DNA from: Gallionella sp.
Lineage (GTDB): Bacteria > Pseudomonadota > Gammaproteobacteria > Burkholderiales > Gallionellaceae
Direction: 5' to 3'
DNA length: 52,436 nt
Assembly: GCA_028710565.1 (NCBI GenBank)
Contig: JAQTTV010000023.1
Span: 1-52,436, forward strand
The first letter of the stretch is position 1, and each line of letters starts with the position of its first letter. Shown here one piece after another: positions 34,201 through 40,939 of this stretch. A model generated the notes under the pieces. It did not search any database, had not been told where the DNA came from, and saw nothing but the letters and a program-made list of their open reading frames with translations. Made by a program: the position numbers and the translations under genes.

Positions 34201-36802
34201 GTACTAATGGATCATATGGGTGCGAATAGGAATCCCAGTATAAAGGGTGCTGAAGAGACCACCCCGAACGCCTGTCATAAACCCACCGAGTCCAGCAATA
34301 ACCAGTTAACCCATTACTGGTATTGTAAGTTGGTATTCTAGGAGGAGTGGGTGGTGCGGGTGGTGGGCGTGTATAAGTCCCAGATAAATTGATGCCCAAA
34401 TCGCCATTGGTGAAGTTTTCAATAGTGCAGTGAACACCATAATTAGAATAAATCTCTAGTGAGCTCCCATTCATACCGTAAGAAACATACCTCCCAGCAC
34501 GGCCACTCCCAGTTCGATACCCATAAATACGCTGCGTCCAAACGGCTCCATACTGACTGACTACACCACCGCCAAGCTGGCAGCCAGCGACTATCACTAC
34601 GCCTTTTTTGTCTGCATCGCGGATAACGTCGTTATTAGAGACCAAATAGGTGTCAAAGCCCGTTCCGCCCACCAACGTATCCACGGAAGCATCGGATGTA
34701 TCAATCCACAGTGGGATACCAGCGCGTAGCAAGTTTAAATCTGCTTTACCTGCGCTAAAAAGCAAATTATCACTTCCACCAATCAAAATATCGTTGCCAT
34801 CCCCGCCTAATAAGATGTCGTTACCGCTTCCGCCAATCAGAATATCGTTGCCCGTACCTCCATCTAAAACATCATTGTTGTATGGTGAATACCAACTATT
34901 CCCTTCATCCCCTCTTAATATGTCGTCGCCTGCGCCCCCTTCCAAGTAGTCCGCCCCATCTCCCCCATTGATAACGTCATTGCCTGCTCCGCCATAGAGG
35001 CGGTCGTTATAAACTCCTCCGTCAATGGGATCTGCATTAACAGAACCAAAAATGATTTGGCTGCGGTCCATGCCACCGAGATATATCTTCTCTCCGCTGG
35101 CAACATCAAAAAAGTATTGTGAAGGGGCTGTGGTCAAACCCAGATAAGTCGGCGTGCCATAGTTGTACTCTGGAGATTGCGCATCTGCACTATTCAGCTT
35201 CAACTTCCACGCCAGCATATTGGCGCGATCTGTGATCCATTCGTGGCTGAGTGAACCTGTGGCGGGGACGGTGGAATAAACAGGTTGGGGTTGGTAGAGA
35301 TCAAGCTGATTTGCATGGTTATGGGCATCGAGAAGTGTGTTGTTGCCAACCACTGCAAAGGGAGTCAGGTTCAGCAGCGCATAGCGGTAGGCTAGGCTGC
35401 TAAGATTTTGCGCATCCAGTGCCACACTGGCAATCTCGGCTGCGCTGAGGGTGGTTAAGTCGTGCAGGCTGGTAAAACTCAGGTCATAACACTGCATGAA
35501 ATCGCTGATTTGGTTGATAGATTGGTACAACAAATCACGATTAACATTAAACGCATTGCCCGTGTATTGTGGGGCGGATGTCACCATAAAGTTAACCAGT
35601 TTGCCCAACATACTGATTGCCGACTCCAAACTGTTGTCCGCCACATTGGAGCAGGCTTTGAGGATATTGCTGATTTTAAGGATGTTATCTGAGCTGGCGG
35701 TGTTGAGCTGCGGGTCAAGTTGGGAAAAGAGGTTATAGACGGCGAGCGAGTCGGTCATTTGTCCCGCACCATGCCCTAATGAGTTACCAAACCCGTCTTC
35801 GATGTAAATACCATCCCACGCAGGTGTTGGTTGCTGAAGCACACTGTTGTTCATTGCCGCGAATTCGACTCCTGTGCTGCCATAAACATTTTGTATTTTG
35901 CTCGCATCAAAAGTCGTGCCTGTTCCCGTTGGCGATGAGGGTAAATTGCCCAATGCCGTATACAGGTTATTCACATTGGCATCACCAATTTTGAACCCCA
36001 AACCATTCACCGCCGTCGCGCTGTTGGTTGCGCTAGGGAACAGTCGAGAAAACGCCATCGCCAAATGCCCGCCTAAACTGTGCCCATCCACATTGACACT
36101 GGAAAGTCCAGGGACGTTAATGCCGACACGACGGGGATCGGCGGGATCGGTATAGAAGTTGGTGGATGTGTCCGATTCGATCTTGTACACATTGCCACCC
36201 TCCACGACATAGCCCGCCGCATTGAAAAAAGCGCGCGCCACATCGTAAGGCGCACTCACGGGGTCAAAGGGCACACCTATACCCAACACATATTCCAATG
36301 CCGTTTGCGGGATGGTTGCCCATGGAACTCCAAGTACGCTGCCGAAGCCGCCAAAGGCTCCAAGAATGGTGCTTTCTGCTGACATGAGTGTCAGCTTGGC
36401 AACAGTGTATGTCCCTTGATGCGTGAGACGCTGCCAGTAGTTGTACATATCCACCGTTTGATTGACGGCGATACCGTTGCTGGAAATCAACGTGGTATCC
36501 GCCAGAAAATCGTTTGCTGCCGTTGAGCCACGGATTGAAAGGTTGTATTGCCCCGTCTTGTTCTTGAAGAGCGTTGCGGAAAATCCAGTGCCGCCTATCC
36601 ATGTGGCTCCGTACCAACCTGTGGCAGTGTATTGATCCACGACAGTCCATTCGGCGGCGAAGGCGGCGGCTTGAGTCGCAGAGAAGGAACTGCCATTCTT
36701 GGTATCTTGAAGTGCTTTTTCGATACCTAGAGGATTTGAGAAGTCTGCATAAGCAGCTTCAGCCAACTGTGCTTGTTGAAACAAATTCTGAATCGTGTTC
36801 AT
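28235..36802 (-). CDS. Giant secreted lipase/RTX protein (2855 residues)
   Basis: Probable type I-secreted toxin or surface lipase. Residues 1-~400 form an alpha/beta-hydrolase (class 3 lipase-like) domain with the nucleophile elbow NVDGHSLGGHLA (Ser242); a candidate histidine lies in SLGHGAGQMTDS. RTX nonapeptide blocks follow at ~586-680, ~1284-1346 and ~1440-1760 (GGAGNDVLNGG type). An EF-hand-rich region (~862-990) has LDLNGNGQIDA, DFNGDGIAEKSG and DSNGDGQITSQDN. Two He_PIG/cadherin-like Ig domains lie at ~1841-2038. Then come about six ~95-residue repeats of the DTYVVDN...TYTL...NVENLTLTGT type (~2047-2590) and a last RTX block. The final ~170 residues lack repeats, as expected for a C-terminal secretion signal. 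AAGGGG precedes the ATG, which overlaps the upstream membrane-protein stop by 4 bases. No Cys is needed for folding, consistent with calcium-driven folding outside the cell. Confidence 0.9.
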   Translation of the reverse strand: MNTIQNLFQQAQLAEAAYADFSNPLGIEKALQDTKNGSSFSATQAAAFAAEWTVVDQYTATGWYGATWIGGTGFSATLFKNKTGQYNLSIRGSTAANDFLADTTLISSNGIAVNQTVDMYNYWQRLTHQGTYTVAKLTLMSAESTILGAFGGFGSVLGVPWATIPQTALEYVLGIGVPFDPVSAPYDVARAFFNAAGYVVEGGNVYKIESDTSTNFYTDPADPRRVGINVPGLSSVNVDGHSLGGHLAMAFSRLFPSATNSATAVNGLGFKIGDANVNNLYTALGNLPSSPTGTGTTFDASKIQNVYGSTGVEFAAMNNSVLQQPTPAWDGIYIEDGFGNSLGHGAGQMTDSLAVYNLFSQLDPQLNTASSDNILKISNILKACSNVADNSLESAISMLGKLVNFMVTSAPQYTGNAFNVNRDLLYQSINQISDFMQCYDLSFTSLHDLTTLSAAEIASVALDAQNLSSLAYRYALLNLTPFAVVGNNTLLDAHNHANQLDLYQPQPVYSTVPATGSLSHEWITDRANMLAWKLKLNSADAQSPEYNYGTPTYLGLTTAPSQYFFDVASGEKIYLGGMDRSQIIFGSVNADPIDGGVYNDRLYGGAGNDVINGGDGADYLEGGAGDDILRGDEGNSWYSPYNNDVLDGGTGNDILIGGSGNDILLGGDGNDILIGGSDNLLFSAGKADLNLLRAGIPLWIDTSDASVDTLVGGTGFDTYLVSNNDVIRDADKKGVVIVAGCQLGGGVVSQYGAVWTQRIYGYRTGSGRAGRYVSYGMNGSSLEIYSNYGVHCTIENFTNGDLGINLSGTYTRPPPAPPTPPRIPTYNTSNGLTGYCWTRWVYDRRSGWSLQHPLYWDSYSHPYDPLVLDLNGNGQIDAVSSANSTSYFDFNGDGIAEKSGWVAAGDGMLALDANNNGAIDNLSELFGSATQDGFAELAGLDSNGDGQITSQDNAWLDLKVWQDSNQDGIAQSGELHTLDELNISAINLTTTTTSTPVEGNTITSIGSFTRNDQTQLVADITLAVNMALTDSNPNRPLDQAPTLAMDIYALPWLRGYGAVKSLQIAFQESDSLKQAAIDLIDQGWQAILTNFDSFMVQWTGLAAIHASRGVIHTSSNVEDKLWMLETIMGQNVLKSMMEENNFNAPGIPLNTDYIEMQYHSFMQREAISFAIQATAMDWLPATYYSLEGDRFVTTDAVVLQASLQLTLNAIDNETDANFAAVTLARLKLDGVDLTPDSLKQAIATSAYASLFNSALDFVGQNVLAHTTMGGNATLDETGWFIVGSNVNDSLAGGAGNDVLNGGSGDDLIQGGGGDDRLNGGSGNDTLMGGNGNDIYLFGRGSGQDVVIDFDTTQGNLDKVQIAADLLPSDVELSWDQSNLYLTLNNLDGSFDRLTLQNWLVDDASKIEQIVFADGTIWDVPTLNIRMNPPTEGDDSLYGTSWNETLYGLGGNDTLDGRGGADTLIGGTGDDTYFVDNTGDVVIEAAGEGNDTVRASVSCTLSDNVENLALEVAAGNINGTGNSGVNHLFGNSYGNRLDGGLGGDILEGGDGNDTYVIDNMGDQIIESATGGIDTVEASISYTLDSNLENLTLMGSDNLNATGNDQRNVITGNSGNNRLDGGFGFDVLAGGVGDDYYVATAGDSIVEEAGQGIDTIERNYDTFNCLENNVENLSLTGAACWGNGNELDNHIIGNDVANNLLGYGGNDLIEGGLGDDALFGDVGNDTLIGGAGVDFLNGGAGNDVYIYNRGDGQDTIDNTDVLGAIDTLRFGAGIADTDVLAFQSGSNLFLKIKGTTDQFALYNYYAADTINGTIISDHKIDRVEFANGVVWDQAMLQTVADRAKNNLSPVINTYLPTLQARADATFSYTVAPNTITDPNPWDSVIYSATMPDGTALPSWLTFDATTLTFSGTPTAGNVGSFQFILWGTDNYNYGRGEYVTLNVGTPNHAPVLATALPDQIAPQGGVFSYTIAANAFTDPDADTLSYSATLADGSALPSWLSFNATTRTFSGTPSALGTVSVRVTAQDAYNTSVSDIFDLTVAVQNLTLNGTTAADTLNGGAGNDTLSGLAGNDVLNGYAGNDKLDGGAGNDTMSGGMGDDTYVVDSTTDNVIENLNEGIDSVQASVTYTLTANVENLTLTGTTAINGTGNALDNVLTGNSAINTLTGGAGNDILNGGTGADKLLGGLGDDMYVVDNTADVITENLNEGIDSVQSSVTYTLATNVENLTLTGTTAINATGNTLDNVLIGNSAANTLSGGTGADRMMGWAGNDIYVVDNALDIVLENLNEGIDVIQASVAFALSANVENLTLTGTAALNGTGNELDNVLTGNTAANTLTGGAGNDTLNGGTGADMLLGGLGNDSYVVDNVADVITENANEGTDSVQSSVTYTLSANVENLTLTGTTAINATGNASDNVLTGNSAINTLTGGAGNDTLNGGAGADKLLGGLGNDLYIVDNTADVITENLNEGIDSVQSSVTYTLAANVENLTLTGTTKINATGNALDNVLDGSLNTAVNILTGGLGNDTYILGTGDTIVEAAASGTDTVLVASTYTLAANLENLTLTGTAAINGTGNTVDNILLGNAAINTLTGGAGNDVLNGGSGNDLLNGDAGNDILQGGDGNDTLSDTAGVNLLDGGAGADTLTGNAAAEFFIGGTGNDTINTGTGADIIAFNRGDGMDVVNGGIGTDNTLSLGKGITYTDLALSKVNNDLIIEVGAGEQITLTNWYNTTANYQSVLDLQVMADAIAGFNASSNDPLLNQAGQNFNFTALVANFDQARGTSATFQHWNMTNSLLAARLSGSDTVALGGDIAHQYGTMGTLTGMNLAAAQTALNTPNFGAQAQTLRPLQGLQGGGMTL
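29040..30660. repeat. Tandem ~285-bp repeats within the RTX gene
   Basis: About six imperfect copies of a ~270-300 bp unit, each coding one calcium-binding repeat plus a linker (ENLNEGIDSVQSSVTYTL and related). Several are so alike (for example 29340-29520, 29600-29790 and 30115-30300) that slippage or recombination between them should be easy. They also cause many proline-rich antisense frames, which are not genes. Confidence 0.85.
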
Positions 36803-37434
36803 TTTTCCGTCCCCTTAAATTGGATATAAAAAATACCAAAATCAATTTGCTTTTCTTTGCCGCCCATACAACTGCTGTTGTTCAGCCAAAACTTCAATGG
36901 CCCTGGTGGGCCGACTGTGTTCTTTACTGAGTTGCCCGTACCAAAATCGACATAGCGCGCTATTACTTGGTTTTTATTTTTGTCCCAGAGTAAATTTTCT
37001 TCGCGAATAATTGGAAAAAGGTCGGATATGTCTTGTTGGGTGGATGGCACATCAAAACGCTCGTTTATATGGCTGATAATTTTCTTTGTATGTCCGTCAT
37101 TCGTTAGCTCATATTGGAAAGGCCAGCTAACATTAAATCCGCTAGGATTTCTGTTATAGGATACCAGCCCCTCTATCTCCCCAGGATTCTCCGCCTTCCA
37201 CTCCTCCAACGTCTTATAAACCCAGAACCCCGCCTCTTTTTCACAGTAATACTTGTGTACCACCACTGTGGGTATCCAGTCCCAACAGGGAATTAAAAAC
37301 ATCACCAGTGCCGCACTCATCCCCCAACGAATCGCGCCCTTGCCACTTTTCTTCGCATAGCTGATTGCCCACGCCACCACACCAAACGAGATGAGAAGAT
37401 ACGCTCCCATCACCATGAATATGACCAAGCCCAT
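36799..37434 (-). CDS. Membrane protein paired with the RTX lipase (putative immunity/accessory), copy 2
   Basis: Protein of 211 residues. Two hydrophobic segments (~3-25 and ~37-58) are followed by HKYYCEKEAGFWVYKTLEEW and a variable soluble region, probably periplasmic. Residues 1-~85 are almost identical to the gene at 38309-38905, while the rest is diverged but alignable (QVIARYVDFGTG, PLKFWLNNSSC). The start shares a base with the truncated-lipase stop (TAATG), and the stop overlaps the RTX-lipase start (ATGA). This suggests a product needed in fixed ratio with the lipase: an immunity protein or a folding/secretion partner. No family function is known to me. Confidence 0.75.
   Translation of the reverse strand: MGLVIFMVMGAYLLISFGVVAWAISYAKKSGKGAIRWGMSAALVMFLIPCWDWIPTVVVHKYYCEKEAGFWVYKTLEEWKAENPGEIEGLVSYNRNPSGFNVSWPFQYELTNDGHTKKIISHINERFDVPSTQQDISDLFPIIREENLLWDKNKNQVIARYVDFGTGNSVKNTVGPPGPLKFWLNNSSCMGGKEKQIDFGIFYIQFKGTEK
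36900..37434 (-). other. Variable C-terminal region of the copy-2 membrane protein
   Basis: Within the gene at 36799-37434, codons after about residue 86 (nucleotides below ~37180) lose the near-identity with the copy-1 gene that marks the first 85 codons. The break is sharp. This is the constant/variable pattern expected when the C-terminal domain is the specificity part. The interval given covers the switch from constant to variable sequence. Confidence 0.5.
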
Positions 37435-38312
37435 TATGTTGCCCGCCTTGCAATGACATAATCGGCATCGTTCGCTGCATCGCTCATCGTGAACCCCAAA
37501 CCATTCACCGCCGTTGCGCTGTTGGTTGCGCTAGGGAACAGCCGAGAAAATGCCATCGCCAAATGCCCGCCTAAACTGTGTCCGTCCACATTGACACTGG
37601 AAAGTCCAGGGACGTTAATGCCGACACGACGGGGATCGGCGGGATCGGTATAGAAGTTGGTGGATGTGTCCGACTCGATCTTGTACACATTGCCACCCTC
37701 CACGACATAGCCCGCCGCATTGAAAAAAGCGCGCGCCACATCGTAAGGCGCACTCACGGGGTCAAAGGGCACACCTATACCCAACACATATTCCAATGCC
37801 GTTTGCGGGATGGTTGCCCATGGAACTCCAAGTACGCTGCCGAAGCCGCCAAAGGCTCCAAGAATGGTGCTTTCTGCTGACATGAGTGTCAGCTTGGCAA
37901 CAGTGTATGTCCCTTGATGCGTGAGACGCTGCCAGTAGTTGTACATATCCACCGTTTGATTGACGGCGATACCGTTGCTGGAAATCAACGTGGTATCCGC
38001 CAGAAAATCGTTTGCTGCCGTTGAGCCACGGATTGAAAGGTTGTATTGCCCCGTCTTGTTCTTGAAGAGCGTTGCGGAAAATCCAGTGCCGCCTATCCAT
38101 GTGGCTCCGTACCAACCTGTGGCAGTGTATTGATCCACGACAGTCCAGTCGGCGACGAAGGCGGCGGCTTGGGCTTGGGAAAAATCGTTATTGACGAGAG
38201 CCGTCACCACACCAGCCTTATCTATTATCAGGTTTCCAACCTTGTCGAAAAAATTCGCATATGCAGCTTCGGCAAGTTGTGCTTGTTGGAATAAAGATGT
38301 AATTGTGTTCAT
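37434..38312 (-). CDS. Truncated lipase-domain paralogue of the RTX protein
   Basis: Protein of 292 residues copying the N-terminal lipase domain of the giant RTX protein. The first ~20 residues are similar (MNTITSLFQQAQLAEAAYAN), residues ~21-57 differ, and from DWTVVDQYTATGWYGATW to SATAVNGLGF it is essentially identical, including VDGHSLGG. It then ends after a short unrelated tail (TMSDAANDADYVIARRAT). It lacks the candidate catalytic His, all RTX repeats and the secretion signal, so it is probably inactive or an orphan remnant of recombination. GGAGGGG precedes the ATG; start and stop overlap the flanking membrane-protein genes. It may be a pseudogene or a decoy; coding pressure looks intact. 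Confidence 0.78.
   Translation of the reverse strand: MNTITSLFQQAQLAEAAYANFFDKVGNLIIDKAGVVTALVNNDFSQAQAAAFVADWTVVDQYTATGWYGATWIGGTGFSATLFKNKTGQYNLSIRGSTAANDFLADTTLISSNGIAVNQTVDMYNYWQRLTHQGTYTVAKLTLMSAESTILGAFGGFGSVLGVPWATIPQTALEYVLGIGVPFDPVSAPYDVARAFFNAAGYVVEGGNVYKIESDTSTNFYTDPADPRRVGINVPGLSSVNVDGHSLGGHLAMAFSRLFPSATNSATAVNGLGFTMSDAANDADYVIARRAT
37490..38166. repeat. Segmental duplication of 35992-36668
   Basis: About 677 bp almost identical to 35992-36668, with only scattered single-base differences (for example AACAGCCGAGAAAATGCC versus AACAGTCGAGAAAACGCC). It codes the shared lipase core. Identity ends sharply on both sides, inside coding sequence. Confidence 0.9.
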
Positions 38313-38905
38313 TTTATAGCCCCTCCAAATTGAGTAGTAATTTTCCCAAACGATCCATTATCTCTATGACTTTCAACGCTGCATCGTTCACTGTCCAACC
38401 AAAACTTCCATCCAGACCATCCTGCCCGTCGTCGCTCTTGTGATGTTGAGAAATCAATTTCACGAGCAATCACCTCGCCATTTTTAATATCTCGTATTTC
38501 TGTTTCTATTCGCCATAAGTTAAATTTTAACGGTCCTTTAAATCTATGCACATGCGCAAACCTCTGATTAAGTTCTATAGTGTCTGTGAAGTCATTACCA
38601 TTGCCGACATGCTTAATAGAGATTGGATTTTCCACCAACGTTTCCATCACCCCAGGATTCTCCACCTTCCACTGCTCCAAAGTCTTATAAACCCAAAACC
38701 CCGCTTCTTTCTCGCAGTAATACTTGTGTACCACCACCGTGGGTATCCAGTCCCAGCAGGGAATTAAAAACATCACCAGTGCTGCACCCATCCCCCAACG
38801 AATCGCGCCCTTGCCGCTTTTCTTCGCGTAGCTGATTGCCCACGCCATCACGCCAAACGAGATGAGAAGATATGCTCCAATTACCATAAAGATGACAAAG
38901 CCCAT
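38309..38905 (-). CDS. Membrane protein paired with the lipase (putative immunity/accessory), copy 1
   Basis: Protein of 198 residues, paralogue of the 211-residue protein at 36799-37434: MGFVIFMVIGAYLLISFGVM, WGMGAALVMFLIPCWDWIPT, VVVHKYYCEKEAGFWVYKTL are shared, then the sequences diverge. Two transmembrane segments precede a soluble domain with EVIAREIDFSTS and WKFWLDSERC. AAAGGCGG lies before the ATG. The stop overlaps the start of the truncated lipase by ATGA. It is the first gene after the 585-bp gap downstream of tolC, so the toxin cassette may have its own promoter there, though none is recognised. Confidence 0.75.
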   Translation of the reverse strand: MGFVIFMVIGAYLLISFGVMAWAISYAKKSGKGAIRWGMGAALVMFLIPCWDWIPTVVVHKYYCEKEAGFWVYKTLEQWKVENPGVMETLVENPISIKHVGNGNDFTDTIELNQRFAHVHRFKGPLKFNLWRIETEIRDIKNGEVIAREIDFSTSQERRRAGWSGWKFWLDSERCSVESHRDNGSFGKITTQFGGAIK

Positions 38906-38982
38906 GATTTACCGCCTTTCTGTTAATTCGATTGAATGACGCTGCGCGAGGAATTCGTGCGATTACGCTACGCTAATCTCAC

Positions 38983-39078
38983 CTACAAAAACTTGATTAC
39001 GGCTCTTTGAGTAGCCTTTGCGCATAGGCGGCAGCGGGGCTGGGTTAAAAGGGGGCAGCACGCAATATGTTTTCGCAT
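38983..39078 (-). CDS. Possible 31-residue leader-type ORF
   Basis: ATG at 39078 preceded by AGGAGAATTGAA, an excellent ribosome-binding site. It reads MRKHIACCPLLTQPRCRLCA followed by KATQRAVIKFL and stops, 78 bases before the copy-1 membrane protein. Five cysteines and many basic residues; no match recalled. It could be a leader peptide or a chance frame. Confidence 0.3.
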   Translation of the reverse strand: MRKHIACCPLLTQPRCRLCAKATQRAVIKFL

Positions 39079-39125
39079 TTCAATTCTCCTGTTCAAACCT
39101 AAAATCACTTTGATCTTCAAGCTTT

Positions 39126-39317
39126 TCACGCTGGTCGTGCTTGACCATCGGTATGCACTGGCTTGCTTTGCACTCGTCTCACACCGACGGCCGCACGCAT
39201 GATTTCACTGAATCGTTCGTTTCCCCGCCCCTGAGTCAGTGCCAGTCGAATATCCGCAATCGCGGCATCATCCAGTCCACTACGAAACAGCCCACGATAT
39301 TCAGCCTGACGTTTAGC
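39126..39317 (-). pseudogene. C-terminal remnant of a REP-associated tyrosine transposase (RAYT)
   Basis: The minus strand reads AKRQAEYRGLFRSGLDDAAI then ADIRLALTQGRGNERFSEIM, ending about 20 residues later at the stop at 39126-39128. This is the conserved end of RAYT/TnpA-REP proteins (RQ..YR.LF......IR.A...G..LG..RF). A stop codon lies just upstream in frame (39318-39320) and the catalytic HUH/Tyr part is missing, so only ~64 codons survive. RAYTs are thought to mobilise REP palindromes, which are abundant in this window. The rest of the 38906-39490 gap holds only the small ORF above and AT-rich sequence near 39350-39480. Confidence 0.72.
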
Positions 39318-39490
39318 TCATCCTTGCCCGTGCCCGATACAGCGAATGATTCGACTAAAAATATATACCCTTTTATCAGGGACAGGGCACATTACGCCTA
39401 AGGTTTTTGTCAGTCAATAGTCAGTTTTCATAAAACACATAAATTTTTTACGTCATTAAGGTGCTTGTAAAATACATGATTATTGCCAGC

Positions 39491-40939
39491 CTATTTCTCC
39501 ACTATTCCCGCCACTTCCTCGTCCGTCAATTCCCCTGTTTCTGCTTTCAGTTTGAGATAGCTCAGCAGGATTTCGGTGCGGGCTTTGTGCCAATCGCGCT
39601 GGGCTTCGTCGCGTTGTTGTTGGGCTTGGAGTACATCCAAATCGGCTTTGAGCCCGTGCGTGCGTTGGGCAGTGGCGGCTTGTAGGGCGAATTCGGTGGC
39701 TTGTAGGGTTTGTTTGCCTGATTGTTGGCGGGCGTGGGCGGATTGCCAGTTGTGCCAGGCTTGTTTGATGTTGAGGCGGGTGGTGCGGCGGGCGGCATCG
39801 AGTTCGTAGCTGGCTTTGTCGCGCAGGGCGAGGGCTTCGCCGATTTTGGCATTTTGTTCGCCGCCGCTGTACAATGGAACATTGAGTTGTACGCCGATGC
39901 TGTCGATGCGGCTGTGAAAGCCCGCGCCGCCGCCCGTGATGCCTGAGCCTTGGGTGGATTGGCTACGTGAGGCGACCAGGTCTAGGGTGGGCAAGTGTCC
40001 TGCGTGTTGTTTGTGTACTTCTTGTTCGGCAACCTCCAAGGCGCGTTGGGCGGCGAGGACGGTGGGGTTGCTTTGTTCGGCTTCTGCTAACCAGTCTGCC
40101 AAGGGCGTGGGGGCGAGGGTGAGCAAGTGGTCGGATAACGCGCTGGCGTGGGGGTGTTCGTCCGTGCCGATAATTTGTTCCAGCGTGGAAAGTTTGAGTT
40201 CATATTCATTTTGCGCGGCGGTTTGTTCGGCAAGGGCTTGGGCGTGGCGCATCTGGGCGGTTTCGCGTTCGGTGATCGACATCACGCCTTTGTCGGTGGC
40301 TTTTTGGCTCAATTCCATTTCTTGCTGGCTGGCGCGGACTTTGCTGTCACTGGCGAGGATGGCAGTTTGGGCGTGCAGGGTTTCCAGCCATGCTTGTGCC
40401 AGTCGTAGCAGCAGGTTTTTTTCAGCGGCAAGTTGTTGGTATTCAGCTTGGCTGACTTGGGTGTCGGCTTGGTGTTGTGCGATGATTTTGTCAACGTGCA
40501 GCAGCGGTTGGGTCAAATTGAGCTGCGTGGCGCGGCTGTTGTAGCGTTCGGAGACAGGGTTGGGGCGATTGCCCAACGCGGTGTAATCGCGCTGATTACT
40601 GTTGTTGTTGAAGCTGGCGGTGAGCTGCGGCAAGCGTCGAGAAAATGCTTGATCGGCGCGGGCGCGATTGACTTGGACATTGGCTTGGGATGCCAAATAC
40701 GTCGGATCATTGCGCTGCGCTAGGGCGATGGCTTCGGCGAGGGTGAGGGCGTGCGCATGGCTTGCTGTGAGTAACAGGGTGAGCCATGCAATACGGAAGG
40801 TAGGTCGGGCTTCAGCCCGACATGTCGGGTTAAAACCCGACCTACGGCTGGGTGAATTCACAAGCGTGCGAATCAACTCGCACCCACGGGGGAGCATCAA
40901 GGGAACGGGAATAAATAACATCATGGCAGGCACAATCAC
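39491..40939 (-). CDS. TolC-like outer-membrane channel of the type I secretion system
   Basis: Outer-membrane efflux protein of 482 residues that forms the exit duct for the RTX protein. After a signal peptide (FRIAWLTLLLTASHAHA) comes LTLAEAIALAQRNDPTYLAS, the usual TolC opening, then two OEP repeats with long coiled coils (SRLPQLTASF, ADTQVSQAEYQQLAAEKNLL; second half LPTLDLVASRSQ, VQLNVPLYSGGEQNAKIGEA, THGLKADLDVLQAQQQRDEA). The GTG at 40939 overlaps the ABC stop; ATGs at 40924 and 40921 are alternatives. Any of these gives ~45 extra residues before the signal peptide, part of which is a palindromic repeat. Confidence 0.9.
   Translation of the reverse strand: MIVPAMMLFIPVPLMLPRGCELIRTLVNSPSRRSGFNPTCRAEARPTFRIAWLTLLLTASHAHALTLAEAIALAQRNDPTYLASQANVQVNRARADQAFSRRLPQLTASFNNNSNQRDYTALGNRPNPVSERYNSRATQLNLTQPLLHVDKIIAQHQADTQVSQAEYQQLAAEKNLLLRLAQAWLETLHAQTAILASDSKVRASQQEMELSQKATDKGVMSITERETAQMRHAQALAEQTAAQNEYELKLSTLEQIIGTDEHPHASALSDHLLTLAPTPLADWLAEAEQSNPTVLAAQRALEVAEQEVHKQHAGHLPTLDLVASRSQSTQGSGITGGGAGFHSRIDSIGVQLNVPLYSGGEQNAKIGEALALRDKASYELDAARRTTRLNIKQAWHNWQSAHARQQSGKQTLQATEFALQAATAQRTHGLKADLDVLQAQQQRDEAQRDWHKARTEILLSYLKLKAETGELTDEEVAGIVEK
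40799..40845. repeat. Palindromic repeat in the tolC 5' coding region
   Basis: GGTAGGTCGGGCTTCAGCCC GAC followed by ATGTCGGGTTAAAACCCGACCTAC reads as a perfect-ended palindrome with GTAGGTCGGG at one end and CCCGACCTAC at the other. It is translated as residues ~32-47 (RSGFNPTCRAEARP) just before the signal peptide. Confidence 0.82.

Noticed and set aside
28700..36900. Many plus-strand ORFs rich in Pro, Ser and Leu opposite the RTX gene
   Set aside because: They are antisense readings of GGxGxDx repeats; they lack ribosome-binding sites and follow the repeat period.
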